Notes: generated from the sequence alone by a model not told the origin. Shown: positions 8,915 through 17,507, counted from the stretch's first letter. The stretch is DNA of 64,000 nucleotides from Rubellimicrobium arenae (GCF_017916275.1 NZ_JAFMST010000001.1:372001-436000), one strand, 5' to 3'. Numbers and translations: made by a program.

Positions 8915-10914
8915 GGTCTCGGCGACAAGAAGTGCGCAATCGAGCTCTGGGGCGAACCACAGGCGTCCGTAGACACCCGTCGCTTGGTAGGAGACCGCCT
9001 GAGGCTGCTTGACCCCTTGGTCGCCCTCCTACGCGCCGCAGCGGGCGTCCTACTGCCTGACATCACGTAGCCGGTCGTGATCGGTGATGCCGATGACCGG
9101 AGATGGGCGCCGGTGGTGAGCTGGGTCAGCGGGCGCGACACGCGGGTGAGTCGGCTGTCGCCGAGGAACTCCAGGAGCTGATCGCGGATCTCCGGCTTGC
9201 GCGTCTTCAGCAAGTAGCCCGCCCATCCCTCGGCGTCGTAGATCGGCCGATCGTCCCACTGCCGCGCCGCGCGCTTGCCTTCCCAGCGGCCGCAGGCCTT
9301 CACGAAGGCCCGCCGGACCTGGTCGATCTCGACGCCTACGGGAAGGACGACCACCCCATGGAGGTGAAGCTGCTGCGTCTCGGGACTCCAATCCCAGGCG
9401 ATGAGATAGGGCAGGTCCTCCACGCCCTGGACCACGAGCTCTCGGCGCAAGCTGGAGGTCAGCATTGCGGTCGCGTCACGGGTCTGAAGCACCGTGGCGT
9501 GGAAGTCGTCTCCGAGCTTGCAGGTGATTGCGAGCCCGCCATGCGCTTCAGCGGTCCGAATGTGCGCAACGATCTTCTCCAGCGGGTCGAGCTTGCGCCA
9601 GGTGGGCGCGCTGACGGGCGACCATGCCGGAGCCGGGCTGGTGATCGAGTAGGGGCTTGGCGGGCGCTTGACCGTCTTCTCCGTCTTGTCCGAGGAGGTG
9701 CTGCTCGTTGCATGAGACTGCGGAGAGGACGAACTCGTTGAAGGGGGGAGAGAAGAGCTACTGGACAAGCTGTCAGACGCGGGCGCGCCAGGCCCATGCT
9801 GGACAGGGTTCTTGTAGCGTTCGAGCCAGGTCTCGTCCGCGCAGTTCCTGACCGTCTCGCCGGCCGGCTTCCCGATGTCTGCTGCGCACTTCATGTCCTT
9901 CGTCGCGGGCTCGATCTGGGTTTCGATCGGATCTTGGCGGTCGCAGACGTCGAAGGTCAGCTTGTCGAGCTCGGCCAGGACGTCCTCGTCCCGCACCGCC
10001 TCGCGCGGCTGCAGCACGTGCGAGTCAGCCCCGACCTGCGGCGTGTGCCTGTCGTGTGACTGAGTGGTGGGGCTTTCGGAAGTGCTCGGTGATGCGACGA
10101 AGGCGTCCTTCTTGGCGGAGTCGTCATCACCGGGGATAGGGTCATCGAAGATCAGGCCCTCGAGCTCCTTGAGGACATCGTCCTCGTCCTCGTCGGAGTC
10201 GATAGCGCTGGCCACCGTCACATGCCTCGACTGAATGTGCGCGCCGACCTTGGCCTGCACCCGGCCGGTATGCATCTTGGGGTCCGGCTCGGTGCGCTTC
10301 GTGCTCGGCCTCCTCGGGTTGGGATCGACGACCGTCGAGGTTTCGGGAGTGGCGGCGAAGGCGCCGCTGAGGTCGAGGTCCGTCAACTCCTCGTCCGTGT
10401 CCGAACACAGGAGAATGGCCGGTTTGCGCCGGCCCGTCGGTGGCGTCCGCGCCTTCTTGGGCTCGACGGTAAGATCGGGGCCGAGGTCGAGATCACGAAG
10501 GTCGTCATCTTCGTCCTGTGGGACGCTCCGGACCTCGAGGTGAGCTGTCGACCGAGGCACGGACTGCGCCGGCACCGGCATCCCGGCGCCACCCGCTTCT
10601 CCAGAGTCATCCTTCTCGGCGACGTCGGGCACGCCCGACGCGGCCCCGGTGGGCGCGTCGAAGATGATCTGGTCGAGCTGATCAAGCACGTCCTGGTCGC
10701 GGGCGCCGTTGGTCCTCTCCGAGGCGCAAGAAGGAAGTTCAGCGAGATCCTCCTTGTCAGCCCCCTCCAGGGCACCCTGTGCGGCAGGCGCAGCAGGGTG
10801 TGCAGGGGATCTGTCCTCATGAGGAGAGGTCGGCGAAAGGTGTGCGGCAGCCGCGCGCAGATAGCCGAGGAGGTCCTCGGGCAAGGCTACTTCGATACGC
10901 AAGTTCAGGTTCAT
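8911..10914 (-). CDS. Large unknown protein: acidic repeat region plus HUH-nuclease-like C-terminal domain
   Basis: A 667-residue protein of no recognised family. It starts MNLNLRIEV; an in-frame GTG at 10938 is the alternative start. About residues 30-430 look disordered, acidic and Pro/Ser-rich. They hold three copies of a motif of the form [DE]-x-V-L-x-x-L-[DE] with a trailing F-D (residues about 73-87, 244-258, 309-322) and two DLDL motifs (about 137-147 and 175-185). A Ser tract follows at about 400-430. The folded C-terminal part carries HLHGVVVLP (from residue 517) and GWAGYLLK (Tyr567), resembling the HUH metal motif and the Tyr motif of rolling-circle Rep proteins. Replication or nicking function is inference. 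It is convergent with the hsdR remnant and overlaps its end by 4 bases. Confidence 0.65.
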   Translation of the reverse strand: MNLNLRIEVALPEDLLGYLRAAAAHLSPTSPHEDRSPAHPAAPAAQGALEGADKEDLAELPSCASERTNGARDQDVLDQLDQIIFDAPTGAASGVPDVAEKDDSGEAGGAGMPVPAQSVPRSTAHLEVRSVPQDEDDDLRDLDLGPDLTVEPKKARTPPTGRRKPAILLCSDTDEELTDLDLSGAFAATPETSTVVDPNPRRPSTKRTEPDPKMHTGRVQAKVGAHIQSRHVTVASAIDSDEDEDDVLKELEGLIFDDPIPGDDDSAKKDAFVASPSTSESPTTQSHDRHTPQVGADSHVLQPREAVRDEDVLAELDKLTFDVCDRQDPIETQIEPATKDMKCAADIGKPAGETVRNCADETWLERYKNPVQHGPGAPASDSLSSSSSLPPSTSSSSPQSHATSSTSSDKTEKTVKRPPSPYSITSPAPAWSPVSAPTWRKLDPLEKIVAHIRTAEAHGGLAITCKLGDDFHATVLQTRDATAMLTSSLRRELVVQGVEDLPYLIAWDWSPETQQLHLHGVVVLPVGVEIDQVRRAFVKACGRWEGKRAARQWDDRPIYDAEGWAGYLLKTRKPEIRDQLLEFLGDSRLTRVSRPLTQLTTGAHLRSSASPITTGYVMSGSRTPAAARRRATKGSSSLRRSPTKRRVSTDACGSPQSSIAHFLSPRP

Positions 10915-11268
10915 GGGATATCCCAGCAGATAGAGCACATGGCACGCCCAGAGGGCGCGGGTGGAGACGAGTGGGTGCTTCTACTGCGTGCACGGGCCCT
11001 AGCGGGCTGCGGCACCCCAGGTTCTGTCCCGAGAGGGGTCCTGGGTGGCGGCGACGTAGACGGAACGAAAGGAGAACTCAAGCAGAAAAATGAGAAGACT
11101 TTGGGGCGCCCTGGATGACCTAAGGTCGGCTGCCTGGGCGGTGCAGGAAGTGGAGGAGTCCGCCCCGGGGTGCTGCCGGTGACCCGACCGATCCGGATCG
11201 AACTGACGTATTTTCCCTAGGACTTCGTCTGGCCCATCGGCGGTCTGTCGGGGTCGAGCATCGGGTCC
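10915..11268. other. Intergenic stretch without a convincing gene
   Basis: These 354 bases lie upstream of the HUH-like protein gene and downstream of the small-gene cluster. No reading frame here has family similarity or a good ribosome-binding site. It probably holds the promoter of the minus-strand gene starting at 10914. Confidence 0.5.
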
Positions 11269-11670
11269 CTATCGACGTCCACCTGCTGGACCGCCGACGA
11301 GTCCCGCCGTCAGCATCGCGCCGTTCCCTTTCCTCTCGATCTGGTCCGGGACCCGGCGCCCGCGTGGCTTCTCGCGGTGCTCCTGGCCATTCCCGGCACC
11401 CGGCAAGTAGGTAGATGCGGCCGTGCTCGCCAGGATGTGCGCCAGCACCTCTTGGAAGCTCCGTAGACGGGCTTCTCGTGCTCGTCGCGCTTCTCCTCCA
11501 AGATCTCGACGAAGCTCTTCCTGGAGCCCTCCCAGAGTCTCTGGAGCGCGCTCCAAGTCGAGGGTCTTGGTGGTCACGACTCCGGTCGCCCACATGGGGC
11601 TCGGGATCCAGAGGAATGGAGCGAGCAGGGCGTGGCGCACTCGGGCGCGCTGCGGCCCCAGCCCGTCCAC
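11269..11670 (-). CDS. Hypothetical protein, partly charged helical
   Basis: A 133-residue frame with a hydrophobic N-terminal part (ALLAPFLWIPSPMW) and a charged, probably helical middle rich in Arg, Glu and Leu (residues about 38-80), then a basic tail. I do not recognise it. It follows the XRE operon on the same strand, but 11671-11842 carries overlapping frames of similar quality on this strand (including one with ILTEWGRVLCDQLIRTAQIMR at about 11695-11757), so this may be one decayed gene broken by frameshifts. Confidence 0.35.
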   Translation of the reverse strand: MDGLGPQRARVRHALLAPFLWIPSPMWATGVVTTKTLDLERAPETLGGLQEELRRDLGGEARRAREARLRSFQEVLAHILASTAASTYLPGAGNGQEHREKPRGRRVPDQIERKGNGAMLTAGLVGGPAGGRR

Positions 11671-11842
11671 ACATACCTCTTCTCGATGAGACCCGCATGA
11701 TCTGCGCCGTCCGGATCAGCTGATCGCACAGGACCCGACCCCACTCGGTCAGGATGTGCCTTGCTGAGCGACAGGTCATGTTGACGGTCATCGGCGTCTG
11801 CGTTGACGCACTCGGACGCGGTCTTGCCCTTGGAGCCGGCGA

Positions 11843-12043
11843 TCAGGTTCGGGACGTGCTGCACGCAGGGCCCACCCTGACGACCGGCAGGGTGGGCTCC
11901 AAGTGGGCGATCTCCACGTCCACGTCGCGCTCCATGGACGTGCGGCTCGTCAACGAGTGGCTCCCCAGGGGCGTCGCGTGCTCAATGAACATCGCATACT
12001 CCGTCCGGGGGACACGGACGTCGACGAGCGCGTCGTGGTCCAT
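11843..12043 (-). CDS. Hypothetical small protein downstream of XRE regulator
   Basis: A 66-residue frame starting MDHDALVDVRVPRTEYAMF. Its ATG follows directly on the TAG of the preceding gene with no gap, which suggests coupled translation in the same operon. No family is recognised. It could be spurious; operon position is the main support. Confidence 0.4.
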   Translation of the reverse strand: MDHDALVDVRVPRTEYAMFIEHATPLGSHSLTSRTSMERDVDVEIAHLEPTLPVVRVGPACSTSRT

Positions 12044-12253
12044 CTACCTGTCCATCAGCGCCCGGCGGAGCGCTTGGACCGCGGCGAGCGTCGGTGGTGG
12101 ATCCCGGTCACCAACGATGGCGCGCAGCATCTCGATCCGGGCGAGCTCGTTCTCGGTCGGCGGGCGGTCGTCGGGGACGCGGAAGCCCTCGATTATCTTT
12201 CTCGTGGAGCCCGGGGCGGGTTGCCGGCACCGGCTGAGGACGATGTTGGTCAT
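12044..12253 (-). CDS. Hypothetical small protein, second gene of the XRE operon
   Basis: A 69-residue protein, MTNIVLSRCRQPAPG to the C-terminal ALRRALMDR. Its start lies 5 bases after the XRE regulator stop and its stop abuts the next ATG. The sequence contains a PPTENELARIEMLRAIVGDRD stretch split between turn and helix; no family is recognised. Tight packing behind a regulator gene supports a real gene. Confidence 0.5.
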   Translation of the reverse strand: MTNIVLSRCRQPAPGSTRKIIEGFRVPDDRPPTENELARIEMLRAIVGDRDPPPTLAAVQALRRALMDR

Positions 12254-12258
12254 GCCGG

Positions 12259-12663
12259 TCACCGTCCGAAGATGCCGTAGATCGCCGCGCGGGCGCGCTT
12301 CGTGAGCGCCGGGTCGGTGTGGTCGGAGGCTTCGCGAATGGCTTCGAGCCACTCGGCCTCGTTCTTCGTCACGATGGCGTTGAAGATCTCCTCGATTTCC
12401 CGTGCCGTGGTGGCGTGGCCTTCCTGGTCGAGGGCAAGAAGGTAGAGCCGGCGCGGGTCTACCTCGAGGGCGCGAGCCAGCGCGGCCACGCGGTCGAGGG
12501 CGAGCTTGGTCTGCCCGTTCTTGAGCATTGAGACCATGTTCTGGTTGGTGAAGCCCGCCTCGCGGGCGACGTCCGCCTGCGTCTTCGTGGGCGCGAGCTC
12601 CACAAGACGAGTGCGAAGGAACGTGGCGAACTTGCCGGCGCCGTGGGGCCCGAGCTTGGTCAT
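12259..12663 (-). CDS. XRE-family helix-turn-helix regulator
   Basis: A 134-residue DNA-binding protein with an N-terminal Cro/C1-type HTH at about residues 28-82 (TQADVAREAGFTNQNMVSMLKNG), a KLALDRVAALARALEVD helix pair, and a helical C-terminal extension. It probably represses its own unit and governs element functions, in the way phage-type regulators do; targets are unknown. AGGATAG before the ATG can serve as ribosome-binding site. It heads a run of small minus-strand genes. Confidence 0.8.
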   Translation of the reverse strand: MTKLGPHGAGKFATFLRTRLVELAPTKTQADVAREAGFTNQNMVSMLKNGQTKLALDRVAALARALEVDPRRLYLLALDQEGHATTAREIEEIFNAIVTKNEAEWLEAIREASDHTDPALTKRARAAIYGIFGR

Positions 12664-12774
12664 GGTGCTATCCTGCTGATGATGAACAGCTTTCGTGCTG
12701 TCTCTTCAGTTATAGCGTTGCGTCGATGGGATGATCGTGGCGAACCCGGGAAACCTGTGCGCTGATTGTGCCTC

Positions 12775-12900
12775 TTGCACGGATCAGAAATCTGCAGGTC
12801 ACCGTCTCGCACACGAAGTGCGCAAGGCGCTGATCGCCGGCCACGGGCCCACGTGGACGATCCACTCACGATAGATCGCGACGTCTACCAGCGTGGTCCG
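12775..12900 (-). pseudogene. Remnant of a second Crp/Fnr-family gene
   Basis: The minus-strand translation RTTLVDVAIYREWIVHVG aligns with RATLVDGSIHREWVVNVG of the intact Crp-family protein encoded at 14712-15446. After a frameshift the text RLAHFVCETV aligns with RMAHLFCEIM of the same protein. No start, cyclic-nucleotide domain or HTH remains. The fragment lies directly downstream of a response regulator, so an older copy of a regulator/DUF6894/Crp set decayed here. Confidence 0.65.
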
Positions 12901-12901
12901 C

Positions 12902-13282
12902 CTAGGTGTTGGCCCCGTTCAGCAACATCGAGACAGCAGCGGTGATCTGGGCCAGGGCGAAGGGCTTGGACACCATCACGCTTTTCGGAACGCCCTTGAC
13001 GGTCCACTCATGGCCGCTGTCACCGCTCATGTAGACCACCGGGATGGCAGGCACGAGTTCGCGCGCGCGTCGGGCGACCTCCCATCCGTCCGGTCCCGGC
13101 CCGAGTCGGATGTCGGTGAGCACACCTCGCAAGCGCCCGGCGTAAGCGTCGAGAGCCGAGAGCGCCTGACGGCCGGCCGTCGCAACCACCAGCTCGAAGC
13201 CTTTGTCTTCCAGCTCATCCTGAAGGGTCATCCGGATCAGCGGCTCGTCCTCGACCAGGAGGAGCAGGATTCTATTGGCCAA
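12902..13282 (-). CDS. Single-domain response regulator
   Basis: A 126-residue receiver domain with no output domain. The acidic pocket is in LLVEDEPLIR, the phospho-acceptor is Asp57 (LTDIRLG), the switch Ser is in VYMSGD, and the conserved Lys is in SKPFAL (Lys106). It would receive phosphate from a histidine kinase; both kinases in the element are candidates. It starts 17 bases after a DUF6894 gene on the same strand, so the two probably form one transcript. The stop abuts the Crp remnant. Confidence 0.9.
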   Translation of the reverse strand: MANRILLLLVEDEPLIRMTLQDELEDKGFELVVATAGRQALSALDAYAGRLRGVLTDIRLGPGPDGWEVARRARELVPAIPVVYMSGDSGHEWTVKGVPKSVMVSKPFALAQITAAVSMLLNGANT

Positions 13283-13299
13283 GGCTGGTGCTCCTTGGC

Positions 13300-13533
13300 T
13301 CAGTCAGGCGCTGGCCGGTTGCTGAGGCGCAGATCGCAGACGGTGGTGCCCTCGTCGTCGATGACATGCATCTGCCAGTCGGGATGCTGCCAGAACATCG
13401 GACCGAGATCTTTCAGCGCCTCGGCGACGGCGATGATGGCCTGGGCGCGGGCATCCCCAGGTCCGGACAAGGTGATGCCGATCTCGTCGGGGATGTCGCG
13501 GCCGTCGTGAACATGGAAAAAGTAGCGGGGCAT
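13300..13533 (-). CDS. DUF6894 family small protein (copy 1)
   Basis: A 77-residue protein starting MPRYFFHVHDGRDIPDE, with the family pattern of a short beta-strand start, a D-x-x-G-x-x-L segment, a helix of alanines and a closing HVIDDEGTTVCDL. Function is unknown; such proteins are common in Rhizobiales and Methylobacterium, often beside two-component genes. It precedes a response regulator by 17 bases. A second copy with the same start lies at 14383-14607. Confidence 0.85.
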   Translation of the reverse strand: MPRYFFHVHDGRDIPDEIGITLSGPGDARAQAIIAVAEALKDLGPMFWQHPDWQMHVIDDEGTTVCDLRLSNRPAPD

Positions 13534-13882
13534 GATGGCTCCTCGCGTGGGCGCAGCGGGAGCACAGTTGCGTCTCTCAGGCATCGGTGCCGCAGGGGTC
13601 GTGACCGACGATGGTTGCCAATGCTGCACGCGCAGCAAGGTTCCACTCACATGGGTTAAGCCCGGAGCCGAAAACCTCTGTTTCGCCTTCACGAGCGCGC
13701 GACCGGCCCAGGGGCACTTCCCCCGTTCGCCTCCCCTGCCTCCCTCAGGCTTGCTCCGAAACGAACAGGAGAAAGGCCCGCCGCAGGATCGTCCTTTTCC
13801 CGAACCAGACAACCATAAGTTATATCGGGAGGCCGCTTTCCTCGTGCAGGGCAGGTCAGGAGACCCGCTCAGGGAGGCGCAC
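13534..13882. promoter_or_regulatory. Divergent intergenic region between DUF6894 and a response regulator
   Basis: These 349 bases separate genes running outward on both strands, so promoters for each are expected. A perfect small dyad TGCTGC-ACGC-GCAGCA sits at 13622-13637. No convincing gene or sigma-70 pair was found. Confidence 0.4.
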
Positions 13883-14266
13883 ATGCTGCTGCACGATCTG
13901 CTGACTGGGAAGTCCTGTGGTGCCTTGCTCCGGGGCCGTCGGGTTCTGGTGGTGGAGGACGAGTTTCTCATCGCCGAGGACCTCTGCGAGGAGCTCCAGT
14001 CCTGCGGGGCCAAGGTGATGGGCCCGGCGGCCAGCGTGGCCGAGGCGCTGGCGCTTCTGGATCACGGACCGGCGCCGGACATGGCCGTGCTCGACATCGG
14101 GCTTGAGGACGAGAAGGTCTACCCTGTGGCCGACGCGCTGCGGGCCCGGGGCATCCCCTTCGTCTTTGCTACAGGCTACGACGCCTGGGTCATCCCCCAC
14201 GCCTACACCGACGTGCCACGCGTCGAGAAGCCGGTGGGCTTGCGAGGGGTCTCGCTCGCACCTTGA
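13883..14266 (+). CDS. Single-domain response regulator
   Basis: A 127-residue receiver: VLVVEDEFLIAEDL acidic pocket, phospho-acceptor Asp71 in AVLDIGLED, switch Thr in FATGYD, Lys116 in VEKPVG. The C-terminus stops a few residues after the conserved Lys-Pro, shorter than usual, and the last helix (normally after KPF) is missing or altered, which may reflect a frameshift near 14235. It resembles the receiver at 16994-17437 (VLGPAA and VMGPAA after the pocket), so the two are probably related. The ATG at 13883 follows AGGGAGGCGC. Confidence 0.82.
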   Translation: MLLHDLLTGKSCGALLRGRRVLVVEDEFLIAEDLCEELQSCGAKVMGPAASVAEALALLDHGPAPDMAVLDIGLEDEKVYPVADALRARGIPFVFATGYDAWVIPHAYTDVPRVEKPVGLRGVSLAP

Positions 14267-14382
14267 TCGGAGGGCGAAGCTGGCCTGCCGAACGAGCGTG
14301 TCGTGTCGAGATATGTGGGGCACCAGAAGACCACGTCAGGGCTCCAGCAAATCTCTTGCTCCCTGGAGCGGCCCACTCGCCT

Positions 14383-14607
14383 CTAGGTCTCGCCCGTGAT
14401 GGTAAGCCGGCACACGGTGGCGCCCGTCTCGTCGATGACGTTGAGCCGCCACGCGGGCCCGCCCCAGAACCGGCCGTCGGCGTCCTGCAGCATCTCGCCC
14501 GCCAAGGTCACAGCCGCATCACGGGCCTGCTCGGGCCCCTTCAGGTCGATGCCGTCCTCGTCCACCGGGTTGGGAGCGCCGTCGACGTTGAAGAAGTAGC
14601 GCGGCAT
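14383..14607 (-). CDS. DUF6894 family small protein (copy 2)
   Basis: A 74-residue protein starting MPRYFFNVDGAPNPVDEDG and ending NVIDETGATVCRLTI, aligned throughout with the copy at 13300-13533 though clearly diverged. GGAAGGA lies upstream of the ATG. It follows the Crp-family gene by about 100 bases on the same strand. Function unknown. Confidence 0.87.
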   Translation of the reverse strand: MPRYFFNVDGAPNPVDEDGIDLKGPEQARDAAVTLAGEMLQDADGRFWGGPAWRLNVIDETGATVCRLTITGET

Positions 14608-14711
14608 GAAGAGTCCTTCCCGCTTGCAAACAGCCCGGCCGACCCGCGTGGTCCGGCCTTGGGTCGGATGGCGCGTCGGACCGGCCCGGCCGAGACCCGG
14701 TCCTGGTCCCC

Positions 14712-15446
14712 TCAGGCCATGGGGTCGACCGGCTCCGGCAGGTGCAGGTAGTCGTCGCGGAAGTCGCCAAGCTCCACGAGCCCGTCCCAGTCGTGGATCG
14801 TGAGCCGCCCCTGGCCGAAGCTGATGAGACCCTGACCCCGGAGCGCCTGGAGCGTGCGGTTGACGTGGACGGGCGACAGCCCCGTCATCTCGCTCAGATC
14901 CGCTTGCGTGACCGGGAAGGGGCAGGTCCCGTCCTGCGCGAGGCCCGCCTGCTTGGACCGGACCATGATCTCGCAAAAGAGGTGCGCCATGCGGCTGGGC
15001 GCCTCGCGCTGTCCGACGTTGACCACCCACTCGCGATGGATGGAGCCGTCCACCAGGGTGGCGCGCCACAGGTCCTCGCCCAGGCGGGGGTGGGCGAGGT
15101 TGAGCCGTCGCAGGTCCGCGTGCGGCATGTAGTCCAACTGGCAGTCGGTGATCGCCCAGATGTCGCTGTCGAGGAGCTTGAGGTGGAGCGTGTGCATGTC
15201 CGGCACGTCGCCCAGGATGTGCAGCGCCATGATCTGGCGCTTGCCCCCCGCGACCACCTTGGAGGTGCAGGTCACGCCCTCCGAGAGCAGAAAGCTCCGG
15301 GACGGCTTGTCGCCCTCGCGGGAGATGATCTGGTCGGCCTTCACCTGGGCAGACTGCACGGGGACGGCGCGGATCGCGATGATCTCGTCCTCGGACAGGA
15401 CCATGGCGCGGGCGAGCTTCGAGAGGAGAGGATGGTCGGCGAGCAT
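14712..15446 (-). CDS. Crp/Fnr-family transcriptional regulator
   Basis: A 244-residue protein with an N-terminal cNMP-binding-like beta roll (about residues 25-130, including SREGDKPSRSFLLSEG), a dimer helix, and a C-terminal winged HTH (VTQADLSEMTGLSPVHVNRTL). No Fnr-type N-terminal cysteine cluster is present, so it is not an oxygen-sensing Fnr; the ligand is unknown. The ATG at 15446 (MLADHPLLSKL) is the natural family start, although the frame stays open to 15701. A perfect palindrome lies about 175 bases upstream. Confidence 0.88.
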   Translation of the reverse strand: MLADHPLLSKLARAMVLSEDEIIAIRAVPVQSAQVKADQIISREGDKPSRSFLLSEGVTCTSKVVAGGKRQIMALHILGDVPDMHTLHLKLLDSDIWAITDCQLDYMPHADLRRLNLAHPRLGEDLWRATLVDGSIHREWVVNVGQREAPSRMAHLFCEIMVRSKQAGLAQDGTCPFPVTQADLSEMTGLSPVHVNRTLQALRGQGLISFGQGRLTIHDWDGLVELGDFRDDYLHLPEPVDPMA

Positions 15447-16000
15447 GAGACGGCTCCACGCAAGAGAGAGGCGGGAGCGCTGTTGTGTCTCGCAGTCGCC
15501 GAAGGGCCACGAACGTGCCGGCGATGGCAGTAACATGGGATACGGAGCCGCCCAGGCAAGCGAGCCGTCGGCGCCCGACCGCCGAGCTGCCCCTTGTGCC
15601 GCATCAGTTCCAAGGATTCTGTGCGCCAATCTTGATTGGCGCAAATCCTCAGGATCGTTCCCGAGGGCGGACGCTACGGGTTCGGCGGACAGGTTGTCCA
15701 TCTGGTCTCCTGCCGGGAAGGTGGACGGAAGGGTGGATCAGCGTCCTTCCCAAGCGGCTGGAAGCCAGCGAGGCAAAGATGGCCGCATCATCTCAGGTGC
15801 CGAGCCTACGGCACCACCGCTTACGCACCCGAGAAACGCACAGTCCACCTTGCTGATAGGGCGAGGTCAGCCGGCCTGCGCGTCTTTCAAGAAACACGCA
15901 CAGAGGACCGCCATGCCCTTGGTTTGAGCCGCACGCGCTGCTTCATCTACTCTCTTTCCAAGACAAAGCTGTGGTAGCCTTGGCGAGAGGGGGCACGCGC
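15447..16000. promoter_or_regulatory. Long divergent intergenic region between Crp-type regulator and HWE kinase
   Basis: 554 bases with no convincing gene; the open frames here lack family similarity and ribosome-binding sites. It should carry promoters for both flanking genes and contains the palindromic element at 15613-15649. Confidence 0.45.
15613..15649. promoter_or_regulatory. Perfect palindrome, copy 1 of a 23-bp island repeat
   Basis: TGCGCCAAT-CTTG-ATTGGCGCA (15622-15643) is a perfect 9-bp inverted repeat with a 4-base spacer, flanked by AGGATT and AATCCT, which extend the stem past a 3-base bulge. The core from 15621 matches 20 of 23 positions of a sequence at 21437-21459. Each lies upstream of a minus-strand regulator gene, which suggests a shared operator; a structured RNA or small repeat element is the alternative. 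Confidence 0.5.
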
Positions 16001-16984
16001 ATGACCTTGGAAGATCTCTACCGCCTGCTGCGCAGCGGCCATGTCCAGGCCCAGGGGATCGTCGACACCCTGGACGACCCGCTGCTGGTTCTTGACCACG
16101 ACCTCGATGTGCAGGGCGTCAACCCCGCCTATCTGCGGACCTTCCGGGTCGAGCGGGACGAGGTCATGGGCCAGAACTTCCTCCGGCTCACCGAGGAGCG
16201 CTGGCGCTCGGAGGAGTTGCGGCGCCTGCTGCTGGAGATCATCCCCCATGCCAAGGCGGTGGTGGGCTACGAGGTGCGGCTCGACGTGCCCGGGCAGGGC
16301 TCACGCACCATGCTGTTGAGCGCCCGCCGTCTGGTTCACCCCGGCAACAGCAGCACCAACATCCTGCTGATGTTCGAGGACGTGACGGAGGCGCGGCACG
16401 CGGCGGCGGAGAAGGACATCCTGCTGGCCGAGACCCAGCACCGGATGAAGAACCTCTTGGCCGTCGTGCGGGCGCTCATCACCCAGACCAAGACCCAGGG
16501 CCGCTCGGCCGAGGACTACCAGCGCGCCCTGCTGGCCCGGCTCGCGGCCCTGACCGACGCGCAGGAGCTGATCCTGGCCCATGGTGGGGCGATCAGCCTC
16601 AAGACCCTGATCGACCGCTCCCTCGCGGCGTTCCCACGTCGAGCGCGGGTCCGCCCCGGTCCGGACGTGGCGCTCACGCCCGCGCAGGTGGTGCCCATGA
16701 GCTTCGTGCTTTACGAGCTGGCGGCCAACGCGGCCAAGTATGGGGCGTTCTCGGCCCCGGAGGGCGCCGTCGAGATCACCTGGACAGCGTCGGACCGAGA
16801 CGGCGGACGGCTCCTGAGCCTGGACTGGGTGGAAGCGGGCGGCCCTCCGGTCACCCCGCCGGACCACCAGGGCTTCGGCTCGCGCCTGATCGCCTTCAGC
16901 GTCACCAATGATCTGGGCGGCACGGTGGAACAGCATTTCGAGCCCGAGGGTTTACGGACCAGGATCGACGTCCCGCTGACCTGA
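16001..16984 (+). CDS. HWE-family sensor histidine kinase with PAS domain
   Basis: A 327-residue soluble kinase. A PAS domain covers about residues 18-130. The phospho-acceptor box is AETQHRMKNLLAVV with His147, then the N-box ELAANAAKYGAFS, and the family-defining Trp-x-Glu in DWVEAGG. The closing GFGSRLI is also typical of HWE/HisKA_2 kinases, which often feed general-stress or light responses in Alphaproteobacteria. No transmembrane segment or LOV cysteine motif is seen. GAGAGGGGG before the ATG at 16001 decides the start. The next gene is a receiver 9 bases downstream. Confidence 0.93.
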   Translation: MTLEDLYRLLRSGHVQAQGIVDTLDDPLLVLDHDLDVQGVNPAYLRTFRVERDEVMGQNFLRLTEERWRSEELRRLLLEIIPHAKAVVGYEVRLDVPGQGSRTMLLSARRLVHPGNSSTNILLMFEDVTEARHAAAEKDILLAETQHRMKNLLAVVRALITQTKTQGRSAEDYQRALLARLAALTDAQELILAHGGAISLKTLIDRSLAAFPRRARVRPGPDVALTPAQVVPMSFVLYELAANAAKYGAFSAPEGAVEITWTASDRDGGRLLSLDWVEAGGPPVTPPDHQGFGSRLIAFSVTNDLGGTVEQHFEPEGLRTRIDVPLT

Positions 16985-16993
16985 GGACATCCG

Positions 16994-17437
16994 TTGCAAC
17001 GCGCCCCTCCTGAGCCCCTGGACGGGGAGGCCCGCCTCATCCTCGTGGTGGAGGACGAGTTCCTCATCGCCATGGAGCTGGAGGCGGTGCTGGAGGAGAG
17101 CGGGTTCCGGGTGCTGGGGCCCGCGGCCACGGTGCAGGCGGCGCTTCAGCTTCTCGATCAGCAGCGGCCCCATGCGGCCGTCCTCGACATGAACCTGCGC
17201 AACGAGACGGTCGTCCCGGTGGCTCGGGTCCTGCGCCGGATGGCGGTGCCCTTTGCCATCGCGAGCGCCTACGGCGCAGCCTCTTGGCCTCGGGACGAGG
17301 CGCTGGACGGCGCCCCAAGCCTGGGCAAGCCCACCTCGACCGCCACGCTCATTGCCGCCATGCACGAGATTCTGACGACCGACAGCGGGCCGACCACAGA
17401 CTCTGGGCAGGGCCGATCCTCGACGTCCGGGTCGTGA
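16994..17437 (+). CDS. Single-domain response regulator, partner of the HWE kinase
   Basis: A 147-residue receiver protein with LVVEDEFLIAMEL pocket, phospho-acceptor Asp65 (AVLDMNLR) and Lys112 in LGKPTS, and a short Ser/Gly/Thr tail. It starts with TTG at 16994 behind GAGGA, 9 bases after the kinase stop, and reads on without an earlier start. Co-transcription with the HWE kinase makes it the obvious phosphate acceptor. There is no output domain, so it may act by protein binding or as a phosphate sink. Confidence 0.9.
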   Translation: MQRAPPEPLDGEARLILVVEDEFLIAMELEAVLEESGFRVLGPAATVQAALQLLDQQRPHAAVLDMNLRNETVVPVARVLRRMAVPFAIASAYGAASWPRDEALDGAPSLGKPTSTATLIAAMHEILTTDSGPTTDSGQGRSSTSGS

Positions 17438-17507
17438 ACGGTCGTGCATTGGTCCGAGCCCTGGACCGCATGGTCTCTCTGCGAGTGTCGACCAGCTCTG
17501 CTCCCGG

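Noticed and set aside
8930-8950. A third copy of the 23-bp island repeat (GTGCGCAATCGAG).
   Set aside because: It matches only about 13 bases with a deletion, lies inside the 3' end of a coding region and is within chance expectation.
12660-12869. A 69-codon minus frame upstream of the XRE gene.
   Set aside because: It runs through the Crp remnant in another frame and through the XRE promoter; no ribosome-binding site or family similarity.
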